A stretch of DNA of 64,000 bases from Muribaculum gordoncarteri (GTDB lineage Bacteria > Bacteroidota > Bacteroidia > Bacteroidales > Muribaculaceae): contig NZ_CP039393.1 in the NCBI RefSeq assembly GCF_004803695.1, forward strand, positions 1,984,001 through 2,048,000, written 5' to 3'. Made by a program: the position numbers and the translations under genes. This document shows, piece after piece, positions 17,518 to 25,940 of the stretch (positions are counted from its first letter, which is position 1; every line of letters begins with the position of its first letter). The notes under the pieces are model-generated. The model made no database searches. It was given only the letters and a program-made list of their open reading frames with translations, and was not told the DNA's origin.

Positions 17518-18891
17518 ATGGAAGCAAAAACGAAACCAGACCTCGGATTTTGGAAATTATGGAATTTAAGCTTCGGGTTTTTCGGCGTACAGATAGCCTA
17601 CGCGTTGCAAAGCGCAAACATATCGCGAATATTCGCCACTCTTGGAGCCGACCCTCATGAACTAAGTTACTTTTGGATTCTGCCGCCTTTGGCAGGCTTG
17701 ATAATTCAGCCCATCGTGGGCACACTCAGCGACCGCACATGGAACCGTTTCGGTCGCCGTCTTCCCTACCTCTTGTTTGGAGCAATACTCGCCGTAATCG
17801 TCATGGCACTGCTTCCCAATGCCGGAAGCTTCCACTTCGCCGTGGCCGGCGCACTCATCTTCGGAGCATTCGCATTGATGTTCCTCGACCTGTCGATCAA
17901 CATATCCATGCAGCCGTTCAAGATGCTCGTAGGAGACATGGTCAACGAGAAGCAGAAGGGCCTCGCCTACTCCATACAGAGCTTCCTGTGTAACGCAGGC
18001 TCGGTTGTAGGCTTCGTGTTCCCCTTCGTGCTGGCATGGATAGGCATAAGCAACACTGCCGAAGGCAATCAGGTGCCCGACTCAGTGACCTACTCATTCT
18101 ATCTCGGCGCGGCCATCCTCATAGCCTGCGTCATCTACACCTTCTGCAAGGTGAAGGAGATGCCTCCCAAGGAGTATGCAGCCTACCACGGCATCACCAA
18201 GGAGCAGGACAATGAAAAGAGCAACTTCCTGCAGCTGCTTGTAAAAGCTCCCAAGGTGTTCTGGACAGTGGGTCTTGTACAATTCTTCTGCTGGGCCGCA
18301 TTCATGTATATGTGGACCTACAACACCGGCGGTGTAGCCGAGCAGGCTTTCGGCTGGGACGCTTCGCAGGGCACCAAGGTAGCCAACTACCAGGAGGCTG
18401 CCAACTGGAACGGAATCCTGTTTGCAGTCCAGGCAATCGGTTCGGTAGTTTGGGCCGCCATACTTCCCAGCTTCAAAAATCGCCGCTTTGCCTACTGCCT
18501 CAGCCTCGTAATCGGTGGCATAGGATTCATCTCAACCCTCTGCTTACATGACAAATGGATGCTCTTCATCAGCTACTTCCTCGTGGGAACAGCCTGGGCC
18601 GCAATGCTCGCAATGCCTTTCACCATCCTCACCAACTCCATCTCGGGCAAGCACATGGGTGCATATCTCGGCCTGTTCAACGGCACGATAACCATACCCC
18701 AGATTGTAGCCGCAGCCCTCGGAGGTGCCGTGTTCGGACTACTTGGCGGTCAGCATCAGCTCAACATGATAGTGCTTGCAGGCGTACTGCTTATAGTAGG
18801 AGCCGTGTGTGTATTCTTCATCAAGGAAACCTACGCCGAGAAGCATGAACTGGAAACCGATCCTTACATCGACGAAAACGCCGAAATATAA
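17518..18891 (+). CDS. MFS transporter, SLC45/sugar-symporter-like
   Basis: A 457-residue inner-membrane protein with about twelve helices. The loop between helices 2 and 3 carries QPIVGTLSDRTWNRFGRR, the MFS signature in the form typical of SLC45-type sucrose/maltose transporters and Bacteroidetes relatives. A large central loop follows helix 6. Likely substrate is a small sugar, but no catabolic gene adjoins it. It is a single-gene unit with a long leader and a strong terminator. Confidence 0.78.
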   Translation: MEAKTKPDLGFWKLWNLSFGFFGVQIAYALQSANISRIFATLGADPHELSYFWILPPLAGLIIQPIVGTLSDRTWNRFGRRLPYLLFGAILAVIVMALLPNAGSFHFAVAGALIFGAFALMFLDLSINISMQPFKMLVGDMVNEKQKGLAYSIQSFLCNAGSVVGFVFPFVLAWIGISNTAEGNQVPDSVTYSFYLGAAILIACVIYTFCKVKEMPPKEYAAYHGITKEQDNEKSNFLQLLVKAPKVFWTVGLVQFFCWAAFMYMWTYNTGGVAEQAFGWDASQGTKVANYQEAANWNGILFAVQAIGSVVWAAILPSFKNRRFAYCLSLVIGGIGFISTLCLHDKWMLFISYFLVGTAWAAMLAMPFTILTNSISGKHMGAYLGLFNGTITIPQIVAAALGGAVFGLLGGQHQLNMIVLAGVLLIVGAVCVFFIKETYAEKHELETDPYIDENAEI

Positions 18892-18935
18892 AAATATGCA
18901 ATCCCGTTGATTGCACAGTGTAAATTTATCAGTAG

Positions 18936-18973
18936 CCGCGGATTGGTCATAAGCCAATCCGCGGTTTCGTTTA
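18936..18973 (+). terminator. Intrinsic terminator of the MFS gene
   Basis: CCGCGGATTGG and CCAATCCGCGG form a perfect 11-bp stem with a 7-base loop, followed by TTTCGTTTA. Confidence 0.85.
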
Positions 18974-19033
18974 TTATCTAAAAGGAAAGAGGCGGCCATG
19001 CAAGCGACGGCTACATGAACATACTCAAAAGTC

Positions 19034-19076
19034 TATAAAAGAAAACGGTGCAGCTTCGTTGACCGAAGCCGCACCG
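19034..19076 (-). terminator. Intrinsic terminator of rplU-rpmA
   Basis: On the minus strand CGGTGCGGCTTCG pairs with CGAAGCTGCACCG, followed by TTTTCTTTTATAG. It lies 32 bases past the rpmA stop. Confidence 0.85.
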
Positions 19077-19107
19077 ATATTCGTCTTTGCTGATTAGCCG
19101 ACAGGAT

Positions 19108-19371
19108 TTATGCCTTTTCGTCGGGAGTTACGTTGATGAACTGGCGTCCATTCTTACCCTCGGTGAAGAGAACAACACCGTCAACAAGCGCATAGATTGT
19201 GTGGTCCTTACCCATACCCACATTAAGACCGGGGTGATGAACAGTACCGCGCTGACGCTTGATGATGTTACCTGCCTTAGCGTGCTGACCGCCAAAAATC
19301 TTAACGCCGAGTCGTTTGCTTTCCGACTCACGTCCGTTCTTAGAACTACCTACACCTTTTTTATGTGCCAT
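19108..19371 (-). CDS. rpmA: Large-subunit ribosomal protein L27
   Basis: An 87-residue basic protein with the family N-terminus [20 protein letters not shown] and core [22 protein letters not shown]27 contacts the peptidyl-transferase centre through its N-terminal tail. The tail starts directly after Met, with no cleavable extension of the Firmicutes type. It follows rplU by 20 bases, the near-universal L21-L27 order. Confidence 0.97.
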   Translation of the reverse strand: MAHKKGVGSSKNGRESESKRLGVKIFGGQHAKAGNIIKRQRGTVHHPGLNVGMGKDHTIYALVDGVVLFTEGKNGRQFINVTPDEKA

Positions 19372-19391
19372 TTCTTTAAGATTTTAATGGG

Positions 19392-19712
19392 TTAAGCTAC
19401 TAATTCTTTAATCACAATCTTGGTGAAGTACTGGCGATGTCCGTTAAGACGGCGATAGCCTTTGCGTCTTTTCTTCTTGAAGACAAGTACCTTGTCACCC
19501 TTTACGAGAGGCTCAGCCACTTCGCAAACAACCTTTGCTCCTTCAACGGTAGGAGCACCAACTTTAACGTTACCGTCGGCTTCGCAGAGGAGAACGCGGT
19601 CAAACTCTACTGAGTCGCCCTGCTTCTTGTCCTCGCCGAGATAGTGAACATACAAGAACTTACCGGCTTCGGCCTTAAACTGCTGTCCTTGAATTTCTAC
19701 AATAGCGTACAT
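19392..19712 (-). CDS. rplU: Large-subunit ribosomal protein L21
   Basis: A 106-residue protein starting [19 protein letters not shown] at the ATG at 19712. The upstream extension to 19760 runs into the leader palindrome and is not conserved in the family. The C-terminus carries [16 protein letters not shown], which binds 23S rRNA domain I. First gene of the L21-L27 operon with a strong promoter and a structured leader of about 90 bases. Confidence 0.96.
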   Translation of the reverse strand: MYAIVEIQGQQFKAEAGKFLYVHYLGEDKKQGDSVEFDRVLLCEADGNVKVGAPTVEGAKVVCEVAEPLVKGDKVLVFKKKRRKGYRRLNGHRQYFTKIVIKELVA

Positions 19713-19753
19713 CTGTTTATAAAAAATATTACAGGTTAACTCCGTCAGGCGAG

Positions 19754-19769
19754 CAATCATGCATGATTG
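19754..19769. promoter_or_regulatory. Perfect 16-base palindrome in the rplU leader
   Basis: CAATCATGCATGATTG is fully self-complementary. It lies between the rplU promoter and its start codon, 42 bases before the ATG, so it will be transcribed and can fold or dimerise. It may act in autoregulation by L21 or as a protein-binding operator. Confidence 0.4.
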
Positions 19770-19806
19770 GCTTCTTTATTCCGGGCCTGCGCGGAAAAAT
19801 AGCGCA

Positions 19807-19837
19807 CAAAGTTACTACTTATTTTTCAATAATGCAA
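19807..19837 (-). promoter_or_regulatory. Promoter of rplU-rpmA
   Basis: Minus strand: TTG (19837-19835), 20-base spacer, TAACTTTG (19814-19807). It starts just after the ruvC stop, so the ribosomal genes have their own promoter. Confidence 0.82.
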
Positions 19838-19842
19838 CACCT

Positions 19843-20421
19843 TCAATGCACTCTATCAGGATTTTTCGCAATAAATTCCTTCCACGAGCGAGGGCCGCGT
19901 GCAATCTCGGGCTTTCCCGACTCATAGAAGTGGCACAATGCGGCTCCGAGCGCATCGGTGGCATCGAGCTCGGGAAGCAGGTTCTCGGCAGGGATGTTGA
20001 GGATGCGCCTCAGCATATCCTGCACCTGCTCCTTGGCGGCGGCACCGTTGCCGGTTATGGCCATCTTGATTTTTCGCGGCTCATACTCGGTTATGGATAT
20101 GTCGCGGCTTATCGCGGCGGCCATGGCCACACCCTGGGCGCGGCCAAGCTTGAGCATCGACTGAACGTTTTTGCCGAAGAAAGGGGCCTCGATTGCCATC
20201 TCGTCGGGGAGATACTGCTCGATTATGCCCGTGACACGGTTGAATATGTGGCCAAGCCTCAGATAGTGACTGTCAAACTTGTTAAGCTTTATGACACCCA
20301 TCGCTATCATGGCCGGCTTGGAGCCCTTGACGCCGAGGATTCCGTAGCCCATAACATTGGTGCCAGGGTCTATACCTATTATAATACGGTCCCACTCGGC
20401 AAGTGATTCGTTACGCTGCAT
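19843..20421 (-). CDS. ruvC: Holliday junction endonuclease RuvC
   Basis: A 192-residue nuclease of the RNase H fold. The start of the catalytic core [15 protein letters not shown] carries the first Asp; [10 protein letters not shown] gives the Glu and the phenylalanine-tract; [14 protein letters not shown] supplies C-terminal acids. It resolves Holliday junctions bound by RuvAB. I start at the ATG at 20421 ([12 protein letters not shown]), two bases after the DUF4286 stop; an upstream extension overlaps that gene. Last gene of the GT2-CD225-DUF4286-ruvC run. Confidence 0.93.
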   Translation of the reverse strand: MQRNESLAEWDRIIIGIDPGTNVMGYGILGVKGSKPAMIAMGVIKLNKFDSHYLRLGHIFNRVTGIIEQYLPDEMAIEAPFFGKNVQSMLKLGRAQGVAMAAAISRDISITEYEPRKIKMAITGNGAAAKEQVQDMLRRILNIPAENLLPELDATDALGAALCHFYESGKPEIARGPRSWKEFIAKNPDRVH

Positions 20422-20423
20422 CG

Positions 20424-20723
20424 TCACACAAGTTCCTCCATGAATGTGGTGAAATGAACCATGCGCTCGCCCCATCGCTTGGCGGCAGCGGAAAGAAGCT
20501 CGGGAGCGACAGCGTTGTCCCAATGCCGTGCCGCATCATCGTCGGCAAACCGAAGCTGAACGGCATAACCCGCACCGGCCTCAATCTCGACAAGCAGTCG
20601 CATAACCATCGACGACACATAGCCCGTCGACTTGACGGCAGCAGCCACATAACAATCGCGAGCCCACCCTTCAAATTCCGATTTGAGAGCGGGCTCCACG
20701 TAAAAGGTGGTGTTTACTATCAT
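20424..20723 (-). CDS. DUF4286 family protein
   Basis: A 99-residue soluble protein starting [20 protein letters not shown]. It has the plan of a small ferredoxin-like domain: an N-terminal strand, amphipathic helices, a central [19 protein letters not shown] strand pair and the end [12 protein letters not shown]4286 members commonly sit next to ruvC in Bacteroidetes, but no activity is known to me. Its ATG overlaps the stop of the CD225 gene (ATGA type), so translation is probably coupled. Confidence 0.75.
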   Translation of the reverse strand: MIVNTTFYVEPALKSEFEGWARDCYVAAAVKSTGYVSSMVMRLLVEIEAGAGYAVQLRFADDDAARHWDNAVAPELLSAAAKRWGERMVHFTTFMEELV

Positions 20724-21280
20724 TGCAGATTGTTTATAAATCCGGTTGCAAACATGACAATCGTGTAGATGATGTTTACAGCCAAGCCCACTCCGACACC
20801 TATCAAAGTCCACTTCTTGGCATCGGCCGAAGCCTTATAGGCCTCATCGTAACGGCCGGCATTCCAAAGGCTGTTGACATTGGAGGCCTTCACGATACCC
20901 ACGATACCGAAGGGCAGACAGCAGCAGAGCGTACACAGAATCGACTCCACGAGCCAGTTCTTGGGAGGAACGCCCATCGACATGGGATTGTCGCCGGCTG
21001 CATACTGAGGCTGCTGGTAGGGCTGCTGATATTGGGGTTCGCACGGAGGCACGGGAGGCATCGAGCCCTCAGCCTGGCATGCCGAGCTATAATCAACAGG
21101 AGGTACCGGAGGCATGGCTCCGCCGAGAGCGCAACGAATCTCCTCGATGCTGTCGGCGCGCTTCCAGTCGGCCATTCCGTCACACCACACAAGGTCATCT
21201 CCCTTCAACCCGCGAGCAACAAGCTGGTCAACCTCATAGGGTCCGACGGGCTTTTCATTTTCTACAACGTAATATCTCAT
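20720..21280 (-). CDS. GYF_2 domain plus CD225/dispanin membrane protein
   Basis: A 186-residue protein. The N-terminal GYF_2 domain (MRYYVVENEKPVGPYEVDQL, VWCDGMADWKRAD, about 1-50) is joined by a proline/glutamine-rich linker (about 55-95) to two membrane helices of the CD225/dispanin type with the conserved cysteine-rich segment VESILCTLCCCLPFGIVGIV and an A-K-S/A-WT motif. GYF-like domains bind proline-rich peptides; the pair is common in Bacteroidetes but without assigned function. Second gene of the operon ending with ruvC. Confidence 0.78.
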   Translation of the reverse strand: MRYYVVENEKPVGPYEVDQLVARGLKGDDLVWCDGMADWKRADSIEEIRCALGGAMPPVPPVDYSSACQAEGSMPPVPPCEPQYQQPYQQPQYAAGDNPMSMGVPPKNWLVESILCTLCCCLPFGIVGIVKASNVNSLWNAGRYDEAYKASADAKKWTLIGVGVGLAVNIIYTIVMFATGFINNLQ

Positions 21281-21305
21281 AATTAAATTATTAATGTAAT
21301 TTCAA

Positions 21306-22079
21306 CTAATCGGCACATGTCAGCGCCTTGCCGCGAGCCTCTACTTTACGCTGCTTCAGGAATCGGGGCAGGAAAGCGAAGTGCCTCATCAGCGTGGGGA
21401 AGAAGCCGTAGTAATAGCACATTATCCTGAATCGCTCCATGAGCGAAGCCTTGCGATTGGCCGTGGTGACTCCCTCGCTCAGATAATCTATTATCACCGC
21501 AGGCACGTAGACATTGCGCCGCGAGCGCTGAAGGCACCTTATGCACCACTCGTAATCTGACGAGAACCTGTATTTCAGGTCATAGTCCTGAGCAAGCTTT
21601 CGCAACACTACAAATGCCTGATGACACACAACCATTCCCGTAGCAAAACTCTGCAGCGTCAACTCATCAGGCGCCGTGAGATGACGCGGAGCTATGAACC
21701 GACGCTCCGAATCGACAAGGTCAGTCTGCCCGTAGACGATTCCGGGATAGTCGTTGTCCATTATCGCCGAAGCGAGCTTCTCAAGCGTATCGGACGAGTG
21801 AAAAGCATCGCCCGCATTGAGAAATATCAGATAATCTCCCCGCGCCACTGCCATTGCCTTATTCATCGCATCATATATGCCCTTGTCGGGACTTGAGTAG
21901 ATGCGAGCCTGAGGTATTCCTGCATCAATGGCCAGCTTGAGAGTCTTGTCCTTGGACACTCCGTCCATTATTATATACTCAAACAGCTTGCACGATTGTC
22001 CCGCTACACTTTCGAGAGTGGCAGGCAACGTAGAAGCGGCATTGTAAGTGACGGTTATGATTGAAAATAATGGAGCCAT
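21306..22079 (-). CDS. Family 2 glycosyltransferase (WcaA-like)
   Basis: A 257-residue GT-A enzyme. N-terminal IITVTYNAASTLPATLESV, metal-binding region FLNAGDAFHSSDTLEKL (an NAGD in place of DxD), SSDYEWCIR as the likely catalytic base segment, and basic C-terminal helices. No membrane spans. It probably adds a sugar to a surface polysaccharide. First gene of the operon that ends with ruvC, under an exact promoter. Confidence 0.82.
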   Translation of the reverse strand: MAPLFSIITVTYNAASTLPATLESVAGQSCKLFEYIIMDGVSKDKTLKLAIDAGIPQARIYSSPDKGIYDAMNKAMAVARGDYLIFLNAGDAFHSSDTLEKLASAIMDNDYPGIVYGQTDLVDSERRFIAPRHLTAPDELTLQSFATGMVVCHQAFVVLRKLAQDYDLKYRFSSDYEWCIRCLQRSRRNVYVPAVIIDYLSEGVTTANRKASLMERFRIMCYYYGFFPTLMRHFAFLPRFLKQRKVEARGKALTCAD

Positions 22080-22111
22080 AATACAGCATAACGTGCTTTC
22101 GGTTCAGAAAG

Positions 22112-22143
22112 CAAATATAGCATAAAAATCGAATTCCATCAAA
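22112..22143 (-). promoter_or_regulatory. Promoter of the GT2-CD225-DUF4286-ruvC operon
   Basis: Minus strand: TTTG (22143-22140), 20-base spacer, TATATTTG (22119-22112), 32 bases before the ATG. Confidence 0.8.
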
Positions 22144-22153
22144 ATATTTTCAG

Positions 22154-22161
22154 TATCTTTG
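22154..22161 (+). promoter_or_regulatory. Promoter -7 box for dsbD
   Basis: TATCTTTG, exact TAnnTTTG, 27 bases before the dsbD ATG at 22189. No clear -33. Divergent from and interleaved with the GT2 promoter. Confidence 0.65.
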
Positions 22162-22188
22162 CATCAAAATAAAATAAAACCAATAAAC

Positions 22189-24186
22189 ATGAAGCGTAAG
22201 ATAGCGTTTTTCATCACTTTAATCTACTTTTCCATACTCAGTGCATCGGCACAAATAGTCAATCCCGTAAAGTGGACCTCGTCAATTGAAATGACCGACG
22301 GCGTTCACGGCACGATTGTGCTGTCGGCTAAAATCAACTCCGGCTGGCACATGTACTCCCACGACGTCGACCCCGACATAGGCCCCACCCCGCTGTCAAT
22401 ACAGTGGGACAAGCTCGACGGCGTGAAGCTCGACGGCGACTTCAAGGCCGACAAAGCGGTTCACACCGAATTTGACGAACTGTTTGGCGCCAACCTGAGC
22501 TGGTGGACCGAAAGCGTAGTCCTGCGCCAGCCCTTCACCGCCACAGCGGCCAAATTTGCAATCGAGGCAACGATACGCTACTCGGCCTGCAACAATGAAA
22601 ACTGCATCCCGCCCACAAAGGAAACTGTGATATTGAGCGGAACAGCCAAGCTCCCCGCCGCACAGCCCGCGGTTGAGGAAAAAGCTGCACCCGACACCAT
22701 AGAAACCGCCACTCTTGACGAGGTAATCGCCGACGACGAGGTGAAACCCGAAGTCGATGCCGACCGCCTGTGGGCGCCCGTCACCTACAGCGACTCCGAC
22801 ACCCACGACGACTATTCGTCGACATCGCTTTGGTACATATTCTTCGCATGCTTCATCGGCGGATTCGTGGCCCTGCTCACCCCCTGTGTATGGCCCATGA
22901 TTCCCCTCACGGTAAGCTTCTTCCTCAAGAAGGGCAAATCAAGAGCCCGCTCGGTAACCGACGCATTTGTCTACGGACTCTCAATCATCGTCATCTACCT
23001 GCTGCTCGGCCTGCTCATAACTGCCATATTCGGCGCAAGCTCGCTCAACGCGCTCTCGACAAGCGCCACCTGCAACATCATCTTCTTCCTGCTGCTCGTA
23101 GTGTTTGCAATATCGTTCTTCGGAGCATTCGACATAAAACTCCCCGCTTCGTGGGCCAACAAGATGGACAGCTCGGCCGAGCGCACAACCGGCCTGCTGA
23201 GCATATTCTTCATGGCGTTCACCCTCACTCTGGTGTCATTCTCCTGCACAGGCCCCATCATCGGCACACTGCTCGTGGAGGCCGCAAGCACAGGCGACAA
23301 GCTCGGCCCGGCCGTAGGCATGTTCGGCTTCTCGCTCGCACTGGCAATACCCTTCTGCCTGTTTGCAATGTTCCCGTCACTGCTCCAGAGCGCACCCCGT
23401 TCGGGAGGATGGATGAACACCGTCAAGGTGGTGCTCGGCTTCATCGAACTTGCCCTTTCGCTCAAGTTCCTCTCGGTAGCCGACCTCGCCTACGGATGGC
23501 ACATCCTCGACCGTGAAACATTCCTCGCCCTGTGGATTGTAATCTTCGCGCTGCTCGGAATGTATCTCCTCGGCAAGTTCAACTTCTCACACTACGGCCC
23601 CGCCAACTCAAGCATAGGCACCGTGCGATTCTTCCTCGCCATGGCATCGCTGTCGTTCAGCGTCTACCTCGTGCCCGGACTTTGGGGCGCACCCCTGAAG
23701 GGCGTCAGCGCATTCGTGCCGCCACTCTACACCCAGGACTTCAACCTCTACGGAGGCGGATTCACCGAATATGACGACTACGACGAGGGCATGGCCGCCG
23801 CCCGCAAGGAGGGCAAGCCCGTGCTTATCGACTTCTCGGGCTACGGCTGCGTGAATTGCCGCAAGATGGAAGGCAAGGTGCTCGACGACACCAATGTACA
23901 CGCCATGATCGAAAACAACTTCGTGGTGATAAAGCTGATGGTCGACGAGAAAAAGAGCCTGCCCGAACCCGTCTACGTTGAAGAGAACGGAAAGAAAGTG
24001 CGCCTCGACACCTACGGCGATCGTTGGAGCTATCTGCAACGTTATAAATTCAACGCCAATGCACAGCCCTACTACGTTATCCTCAACGATGACGGAGAGT
24101 TGATTTCAGGCCCGTTCTCCTACGACGAAAACATCCCCAAATTCACCATGTTCCTTGAAAAAGGCATCAAAAACTACAAGGAATGA
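22189..24186 (+). CDS. dsbD: Protein-disulfide reductase DsbD
   Basis: A 665-residue three-domain protein. Signal peptide (1-22), N-terminal DsbD-alpha domain with the ACNNENCIPP cysteine pair, an eight-helix CcdA-like membrane core with TPCVWPMIPLTVSFFLKKG and SCTGPIIGTLL cysteines, and a C-terminal thioredoxin domain with active site CVNC (554-557). It carries electrons from cytosolic thioredoxin to periplasmic thiols. I start at the ATG at 22189, which heads the signal peptide; an earlier frame start lies on the promoter. Monocistronic. Confidence 0.92.
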   Translation: MKRKIAFFITLIYFSILSASAQIVNPVKWTSSIEMTDGVHGTIVLSAKINSGWHMYSHDVDPDIGPTPLSIQWDKLDGVKLDGDFKADKAVHTEFDELFGANLSWWTESVVLRQPFTATAAKFAIEATIRYSACNNENCIPPTKETVILSGTAKLPAAQPAVEEKAAPDTIETATLDEVIADDEVKPEVDADRLWAPVTYSDSDTHDDYSSTSLWYIFFACFIGGFVALLTPCVWPMIPLTVSFFLKKGKSRARSVTDAFVYGLSIIVIYLLLGLLITAIFGASSLNALSTSATCNIIFFLLLVVFAISFFGAFDIKLPASWANKMDSSAERTTGLLSIFFMAFTLTLVSFSCTGPIIGTLLVEAASTGDKLGPAVGMFGFSLALAIPFCLFAMFPSLLQSAPRSGGWMNTVKVVLGFIELALSLKFLSVADLAYGWHILDRETFLALWIVIFALLGMYLLGKFNFSHYGPANSSIGTVRFFLAMASLSFSVYLVPGLWGAPLKGVSAFVPPLYTQDFNLYGGGFTEYDDYDEGMAAARKEGKPVLIDFSGYGCVNCRKMEGKVLDDTNVHAMIENNFVVIKLMVDEKKSLPEPVYVEENGKKVRLDTYGDRWSYLQRYKFNANAQPYYVILNDDGELISGPFSYDENIPKFTMFLEKGIKNYKE

Positions 24187-24248
24187 GGCAGTTGGAAATT
24201 ATTGACAAATTTTTCATACAATAATAGCCGTAATTAGAATAAAACATT

Positions 24249-24256
24249 TAACTTTG
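24249..24256 (+). promoter_or_regulatory. Promoter -7 box for the ferredoxin gene
   Basis: TAACTTTG, exact TAnnTTTG, 51 bases before the ferredoxin ATG. Confidence 0.65.
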
Positions 24257-24307
24257 CAACGTAAAGCAATAAACTAATTCGTATAATAATCTAAAATTTT
24301 AATTATC

Positions 24308-24478
24308 ATGGCTTACGTAATCACTGATAAATGTGTAGCTTGCGGAACTTGTCTTCCCGTTTGCCCCGTTGAAGCAATCTCTGAAGGTGACATCTACCAC
24401 ATCGATCCCGACACTTGCATCGAATGCGGCAGCTGCGCTGAAGTTTGCCCCAGCGAAGCAATCGTTCCCGGAGAATAA
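24308..24478 (+). CDS. 2[4Fe-4S] ferredoxin
   Basis: A 56-residue bacterial-type ferredoxin, MAYVITDKCVACGTCLPVCP through CIECGSCAEVCPSEAIVPGE. Two complete CxxCxxCxxxCP motifs (Cys 9, 12, 15, 19 and 37, 40, 43, 47) bind two [4Fe-4S] clusters. The halves show internal symmetry. It is a low-potential electron carrier for pyruvate:ferredoxin oxidoreductase, hydrogenase or Rnf in anaerobes. Codon use is that of a highly expressed gene. It has its own promoter and terminator. Confidence 0.96.
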   Translation: MAYVITDKCVACGTCLPVCPVEAISEGDIYHIDPDTCIECGSCAEVCPSEAIVPGE

Positions 24479-24503
24479 TAAACTGCACATATTACCGGAA
24501 TAC

Positions 24504-24543
24504 AAAAGCGGAATCGTCAACAGGCGGTTCCGCTTTTACGTTT
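24504..24543 (+). terminator. Intrinsic terminator of the ferredoxin gene
   Basis: AAAAGCGGAA pairs with TTCCGCTTTT, followed by ACGTTT; 26 bases after the ferredoxin stop. Confidence 0.75.
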
Positions 24544-24606
24544 CATAGCGTCAAGCGTGTGACATGCTCAATTATAGAAAGTTTACACGTTTTTTGTCTG
24601 AATTTT

Positions 24607-24638
24607 TTTGCGACATGGAGCGATTATGCTTATCTTTG
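24607..24638 (+). promoter_or_regulatory. Promoter of the class II aldolase gene
   Basis: TTTG (24607-24610), 20-base spacer, TATCTTTG (24631-24638): a textbook Bacteroidetes promoter. Leader of about 68 bases. Confidence 0.85.
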
Positions 24639-24712
24639 CAGATGTAAAATGCCCATGAAAGGGCGCAACATAACCGAACTTTTAATTTATTCACTTAAAT
24701 ATCAACAAAACA

Positions 24713-25711
24713 ATGGTAAGTTACAAAGATCTTGGCTTGGTCAACACCCGTGAGATGTTTGCTAAGGCTATCAAGGGTGGCTACGCAGTACCCGCTTTCA
24801 ACTTCAACAACATGGAGCAGCTTCAGGCTATCATCAAGGCTGCTGCCGAAGATAAGTCACCTGTAATCCTTCAGGTATCAAAGGGTGCTCGCAACTACGC
24901 CAACCCCATTCTTCTTCGTTACATGGCACAAGGCGCTGTTGAATACGCCAAGACCCTCGGTTGGGAACATCCCCAAATCGTGCTTCACCTCGACCACGGT
25001 GACAGCTTCGAGCTCTGCAAGGACTGTATCGAACACGGCTTCTCGTCAGTGATGATTGACGGTTCTCACCTCCCCTACGAGGAAAATGTCGCCCTCACCA
25101 AGAAGGTAGTTGACTACGCTCACCAATATGATGTAACTGTAGAAGGCGAGCTCGGCGTACTTGCCGGTGTTGAAGATGAGGTATCATCTGACCACCACAC
25201 CTACACCGACCCCGAAGAAGTTATCGACTTCGCTACCCGCACAGGTTGCGACAGCCTCGCTATCTCAATCGGTACTTCACACGGTGCCTACAAGTTCAAG
25301 CCCGAGCAGTGCACCCGCAACGCCGACGGCAAGCTCGTTCCCCCGCCCTTGGCATTTGACGTGCTCGACGCCGTTATGGAGAAGCTCCCCGGATTCCCCA
25401 TCGTTCTTCACGGATCTTCATCAGTTCCCCAGGATGAGGTTGACACCATCAACAAGTATGGCGGCAAGCTTCCCGATGCAATCGGTATCCCCGAAGAAGA
25501 GCTCCGCAAGGCTTCAAAGAGCGCTGTTTGCAAGATCAACATCGACTCCGACAGCCGTCTTGCTATGACTGCAGCTGTTCGCAAGACTCTCTTCGAGCAC
25601 CCCGAAGAATTTGACCCCCGCAAGTACCTCGGCCCGGCTCGCGACAACATGGAGAAGCTCTACAAGCACAAAATCGAAGCCGTTCTCGGCAGCAAGGACA
25701 AAGCTCTCTAA
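24713..25711 (+). CDS. fba: Fructose-bisphosphate aldolase, class II
   Basis: A 332-residue zinc enzyme. Metal and substrate motifs: AVPAFNFNNMEQ, VLHLDHGDSFE (catalytic Asp, zinc His), EGELGVLAGVEDEV, SLAISIGTSHGAYK and VLHGSSSVPQDEVD. It cleaves fructose-1,6-bisphosphate to triose phosphates in glycolysis and runs backward in gluconeogenesis. Codon use is strongly biased, as for a highly expressed gene. Single gene between a strong promoter and a strong terminator. Confidence 0.96.
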   Translation: MVSYKDLGLVNTREMFAKAIKGGYAVPAFNFNNMEQLQAIIKAAAEDKSPVILQVSKGARNYANPILLRYMAQGAVEYAKTLGWEHPQIVLHLDHGDSFELCKDCIEHGFSSVMIDGSHLPYEENVALTKKVVDYAHQYDVTVEGELGVLAGVEDEVSSDHHTYTDPEEVIDFATRTGCDSLAISIGTSHGAYKFKPEQCTRNADGKLVPPPLAFDVLDAVMEKLPGFPIVLHGSSSVPQDEVDTINKYGGKLPDAIGIPEEELRKASKSAVCKINIDSDSRLAMTAAVRKTLFEHPEEFDPRKYLGPARDNMEKLYKHKIEAVLGSKDKAL

Positions 25712-25735
25712 TAGACCGCAATCCTTATGACATAG

Positions 25736-25774
25736 CCGGCTCCGCAGTTGATTCCGCGGAGCCGGTTTATTTTT
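25736..25774 (+). terminator. Intrinsic terminator of fba
   Basis: CCGGCTCCGC and GCGGAGCCGG form a perfect 10-bp stem with a 10-base loop, followed by TTTATTTTT. Confidence 0.9.
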
Positions 25775-25888
25775 ACACCTATCGCTCAGGGTGACTTTGC
25801 AATGATAAGAGCCGGCTCTAAATCATGACATAAAAACTACGACATAATTATTCACGATTGTTTTGCATGACTTTTGCCATGTTTTTTG

Positions 25889-25896
25889 TAACTTTG
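25889..25896 (+). promoter_or_regulatory. Promoter -7 box for the parE-coaD operon
   Basis: TAACTTTG, exact TAnnTTTG, 44 bases before parE. A TTTTG lies 23 bases further upstream. Confidence 0.6.
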
Positions 25897-25940
25897 CAAG
25901 TTGACCGACAACAATTAACATCTTGCCACCAATCACTGAT

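Noticed and set aside
22770-23516. Open frame of 248 codons inside dsbD, other frame
   Set aside because: Arg/His/Pro-rich shadow of the membrane core of dsbD.
25808-25819. 12-base palindrome AGAGCCGGCTCT upstream of parE
   Set aside because: It partly repeats the sequence of the nearby fba terminator arm and has no T-run; too little to call an operator.
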